Below are positions 14,195 through 15,999 of a DNA stretch of 15,999 nt, piece after piece. The translations under genes and the position numbers were made by a program. How positions within the stretch are numbered: position 1 is the first letter of the stretch; every line of letters begins with the position of its first letter. The DNA comes from Butyrivibrio sp. (lineage in GTDB: Bacteria; Bacillota_A; Clostridia; Lachnospirales; Lachnospiraceae): the NCBI GenBank assembly GCA_017996845.1, contig JAGOGF010000047.1:1-15999 (forward strand), given 5' to 3'. Under the pieces are notes generated by a model. It saw only the letters and a list, made by a program, of their open reading frames with translations, was not told the origin of the DNA and searched no databases.

Positions 14195-15136
14195 TTATTT
14201 TACAAAGTCCTTTACAGAAGTGTAGATTCCCTTGGCATCCAGTCCATATTTCACAACAAGTTCATCTGCCGGTCCGGACTCACCAAATACATCCTGCATT
14301 CCAATTTTTTTAACAGGGGTAGGACATAATTCACTCAGTGCATCGCACACCGCACTGCCCAGGCCGCCTATCACAGAATGTTCTTCTGCTGTAACCACTC
14401 TGCCTGTTTTCTTCGCAGAAGCGGCAATCAACTCTTTGTCCAATGGTTTAATTGTACAGATATTGATCACTTCCGCATCAATCCCGTCTGCCGCAAGCAT
14501 CTCTGCTGCTTCAAGTGCCGCTCCGACACAAATTCCGGTCGCTACAACGGTGACATCTTTTCCTTCACGAAGAACCGTACCTTTTCCAATTTCGAAATGA
14601 AAATCCGGATTGTCATTTACAATCGGGCATGCTGCACGGCCAAATCTGATATAAACCGGTCCATCATGCTCAATGGCAGCACGAACAGCGGCTTTTGCCT
14701 CAACATCATCTGCCGGGCACATTACTACCATTCCAGGAATGGATCTCATAAGAGCAAGATCCTCGTTACACTGATGGCTTGCTCCGTCTTCTCCGACCGT
14801 TACGCCGGCATGCGTTCCGCCGATTTTAACATTCAAATGGGGATAACCAATTGAATTTCTGACCTGTTCAAATGCACGTCCTGTTGCGAACATGGCAAAA
14901 GAACTAACAAACGGAATTTTTCCGGTTGTTGCAAGTCCTGCTGCAATTCCCATCATATTACTCTCTGCAATACCGCAGTCAATGTGACGCTCCGGATATT
15001 TCTTTTTGAATACAGATGTTCTTGTTGCTTCTGCCAGATCGGCATCCAGAACTACAAGATCAGGATAGACTTCTCCAAGCTCACAAAGCGCATTTCCATA
15101 GCTGTCTCTTGTTGCAATCTTCTTTACATCACTCAT
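14195..15136 (-). CDS. Transketolase, C-terminal subunit of a split enzyme
   Basis: A 313-residue subunit with the pyrimidine-binding and C-terminal domains of transketolase. Glu58 in CGIAESNM is the Glu that activates the thiamine diphosphate pyrimidine ring. Conserved regions FAMFATGRAFEQVRN and GEDGASHQ follow; HAGVTVGEDG carries substrate-site residues. The C-terminal domain covers about 190-313. It acts only with the N-terminal half encoded just upstream, transferring two-carbon ketol units between xylulose 5-phosphate and aldose phosphates. Its ATG overlaps the partner's stop as ATGA, ensuring equal synthesis. 1-deoxyxylulose-5-phosphate synthase is also related but is a single chain, so transketolase is preferred. 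Confidence 0.94.
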   Translation of the reverse strand: MSDVKKIATRDSYGNALCELGEVYPDLVVLDADLAEATRTSVFKKKYPERHIDCGIAESNMMGIAAGLATTGKIPFVSSFAMFATGRAFEQVRNSIGYPHLNVKIGGTHAGVTVGEDGASHQCNEDLALMRSIPGMVVMCPADDVEAKAAVRAAIEHDGPVYIRFGRAACPIVNDNPDFHFEIGKGTVLREGKDVTVVATGICVGAALEAAEMLAADGIDAEVINICTIKPLDKELIAASAKKTGRVVTAEEHSVIGGLGSAVCDALSELCPTPVKKIGMQDVFGESGPADELVVKYGLDAKGIYTSVKDFVK

Positions 15137-15960
15137 AACTGTTCACCGATCCTTTCCAGGTCTGCCATAGCTGTTGCATACTCTTCATCATTCGGAGCCT
15201 TGCCATGCCAGCCTACCTGATTTTCCATAAAGGATACGCCTTTCCCCTTGGTACTATGCATAATAATTGCTGTCGGCATTCCCTTTGTCTCTCTTGCTTC
15301 CTGAAGTGCGTCCCTGATCTGGTCAAAGTCATGCGCATCAATCCGGATCACATGGAAATTAAACGCTTCAAACTTCTTGTCAATCGGATAAGGTGAATTT
15401 ACCTGGTCTATCGGTCCATCAATCTGCAAACCATTATTATCTACAATCACAACCATATTATCCAGCTTACGGAATCCTGCAAACATGGCAGCCTCCCATA
15501 CCTGTCCTTCTTCTGTTTCGCCATCTCCCAGAAGAGTGTATACACGGAAATCCTTATGATCAATCTTAGCAGAAAGAGCCATCCCGCATGCTGCAGAAAT
15601 TCCCTGTCCAAGCGATCCGCTGGACATATCGATTCCGGGAAGATAATTCATACTTGGATGCCCCTGCAGACGGGAACCCAGTTTGCGCAGTGTCTTCAAC
15701 TCCTCTACAGGAAAATATCCACGCTGCGCCATCGCTGAATAAAGCGCAGGAGCACAATGCCCCTTTGATAAAACGAAACGATCACGATCAGCCTTTTTGG
15801 GCTCCTTAGGATCAATATTCATCTCTTCAAAATAAAGATATGTCATCATATCAGCAGACGACAAAGATCCGCCCGGATGACCACATTTAGCTGAATGCAC
15901 TGCTGTAACGATGCCCTTGCGGACTTCATTCGCTGTTTTCTGCAATTCCTTGTTAGTCAT
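15133..15960 (-). CDS. Transketolase, N-terminal subunit of a split enzyme
   Basis: A 275-residue subunit holding the pyrophosphate-binding domain of transketolase. The thiamine diphosphate motif GDG ... NN spans about GDGETEEGQ to VDNNG. Substrate-site histidines are seen in KCGHPGGSL, SKGHCAPAL and QGHPS, and a further His in VGWHGKAP. It pairs with the next gene to form one active transketolase. The longest frame begins at a GTG (15972) that overlaps the AAGGAG ribosome site. The ATG at 15960, with GGAG 6 nt upstream, is taken as the start. The promoter lies outside the window. Confidence 0.94.
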   Translation of the reverse strand: MTNKELQKTANEVRKGIVTAVHSAKCGHPGGSLSSADMMTYLYFEEMNIDPKEPKKADRDRFVLSKGHCAPALYSAMAQRGYFPVEELKTLRKLGSRLQGHPSMNYLPGIDMSSGSLGQGISAACGMALSAKIDHKDFRVYTLLGDGETEEGQVWEAAMFAGFRKLDNMVVIVDNNGLQIDGPIDQVNSPYPIDKKFEAFNFHVIRIDAHDFDQIRDALQEARETKGMPTAIIMHSTKGKGVSFMENQVGWHGKAPNDEEYATAMADLERIGEQL

Positions 15961-15966
15961 AGCTGT

Positions 15967-15977
15967 CTCCACTCCTT
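15967..15977 (-). promoter_or_regulatory. Ribosome binding site fixing the transketolase N-subunit start
   Basis: On the minus strand AAGGAGTGGAG gives two SD-like cores: AAGGAG (15977-15972) and GGAG (15970-15967). The second is 6 nt before the ATG at 15960. The upstream GTG overlaps the first and cannot use it. Confidence 0.75.
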
Positions 15978-15999
15978 TTTATTTTAAAAACATATTTTC

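Noticed and set aside
14232..14854. Long plus-strand open frames (122 and 158 codons) opposite the transketolase gene
   Set aside because: They are antisense to a clear conserved gene, overlap each other in different frames and show no known motif.

Overview
The window looks like a chromosomal stretch from a low-to-moderate GC Firmicute of the class Clostridia, most likely Lachnospiraceae. This rests on AT-rich intergenic DNA, strong AGGAGG-type ribosome sites, TTGACA/TATAAT promoters, a DUF624 YesL protein, an orphan MsmK/UgpC-type sugar ABC ATPase, a CdaR/PucR regulator, a SEC-C-tagged methionine aminopeptidase and a split transketolase. The genus is an inference and cannot be fixed from the sequence alone. 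Nearly all DNA is coding, mostly on the minus strand. No phage, CRISPR array, tRNA or rRNA was seen. Apart from a possible 15-codon gene start at the left edge there is no sign of a mobile element.

Layout. (1) 1-373: a possible truncated minus-strand gene start, then non-coding DNA with the terminator of the next operon. (2) 374-1998, minus: tadA-hypA-hypB (tRNA wobble deaminase, then two nickel-insertion proteins), with a good promoter at 2064-2092. (3) 2186-3915, plus: an Rrf2/IscR-like regulator with three Fe-S-type cysteines, the signal recognition particle RNA with its own promoter and terminator, and a PflX-type radical SAM protein. (4) 3916-4092: two back-to-back terminators separating convergent genes. 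(5) 4093-6574, minus: the CdaR-type regulator and, upstream of it, the sugar ABC ATPase. The gap between them holds the ATPase terminator, a 119-nt element that folds into a three-way junction, and the cdaR promoter. (6) 6781-13355, minus: a probable six-gene run map-metG-lipase-GNAT-yesL-diguanylate cyclase with gaps of roughly 15-50 nt. (7) 13543-15960, minus: rpe and the two halves of a split transketolase, nearly touching, with a terminator downstream.

How they fit together: the window is mainly housekeeping. It covers protein N-terminal maturation and Met-tRNA charging (map, metG), wobble decoding (tadA), protein targeting (SRP RNA), non-oxidative pentose phosphate flux (tkt halves, rpe) and energising of carbohydrate uptake (MsmK-like ATPase, CdaR-like regulator, YesL-like membrane protein). 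The less ordinary items are the structured intergenic element at 5301-5419, hypA/hypB without other hyp genes in view, the insertion-bearing radical SAM protein next to an Fe-S-type Rrf2 regulator and the SRP RNA, and a membrane diguanylate cyclase at the end of the map-metG run.
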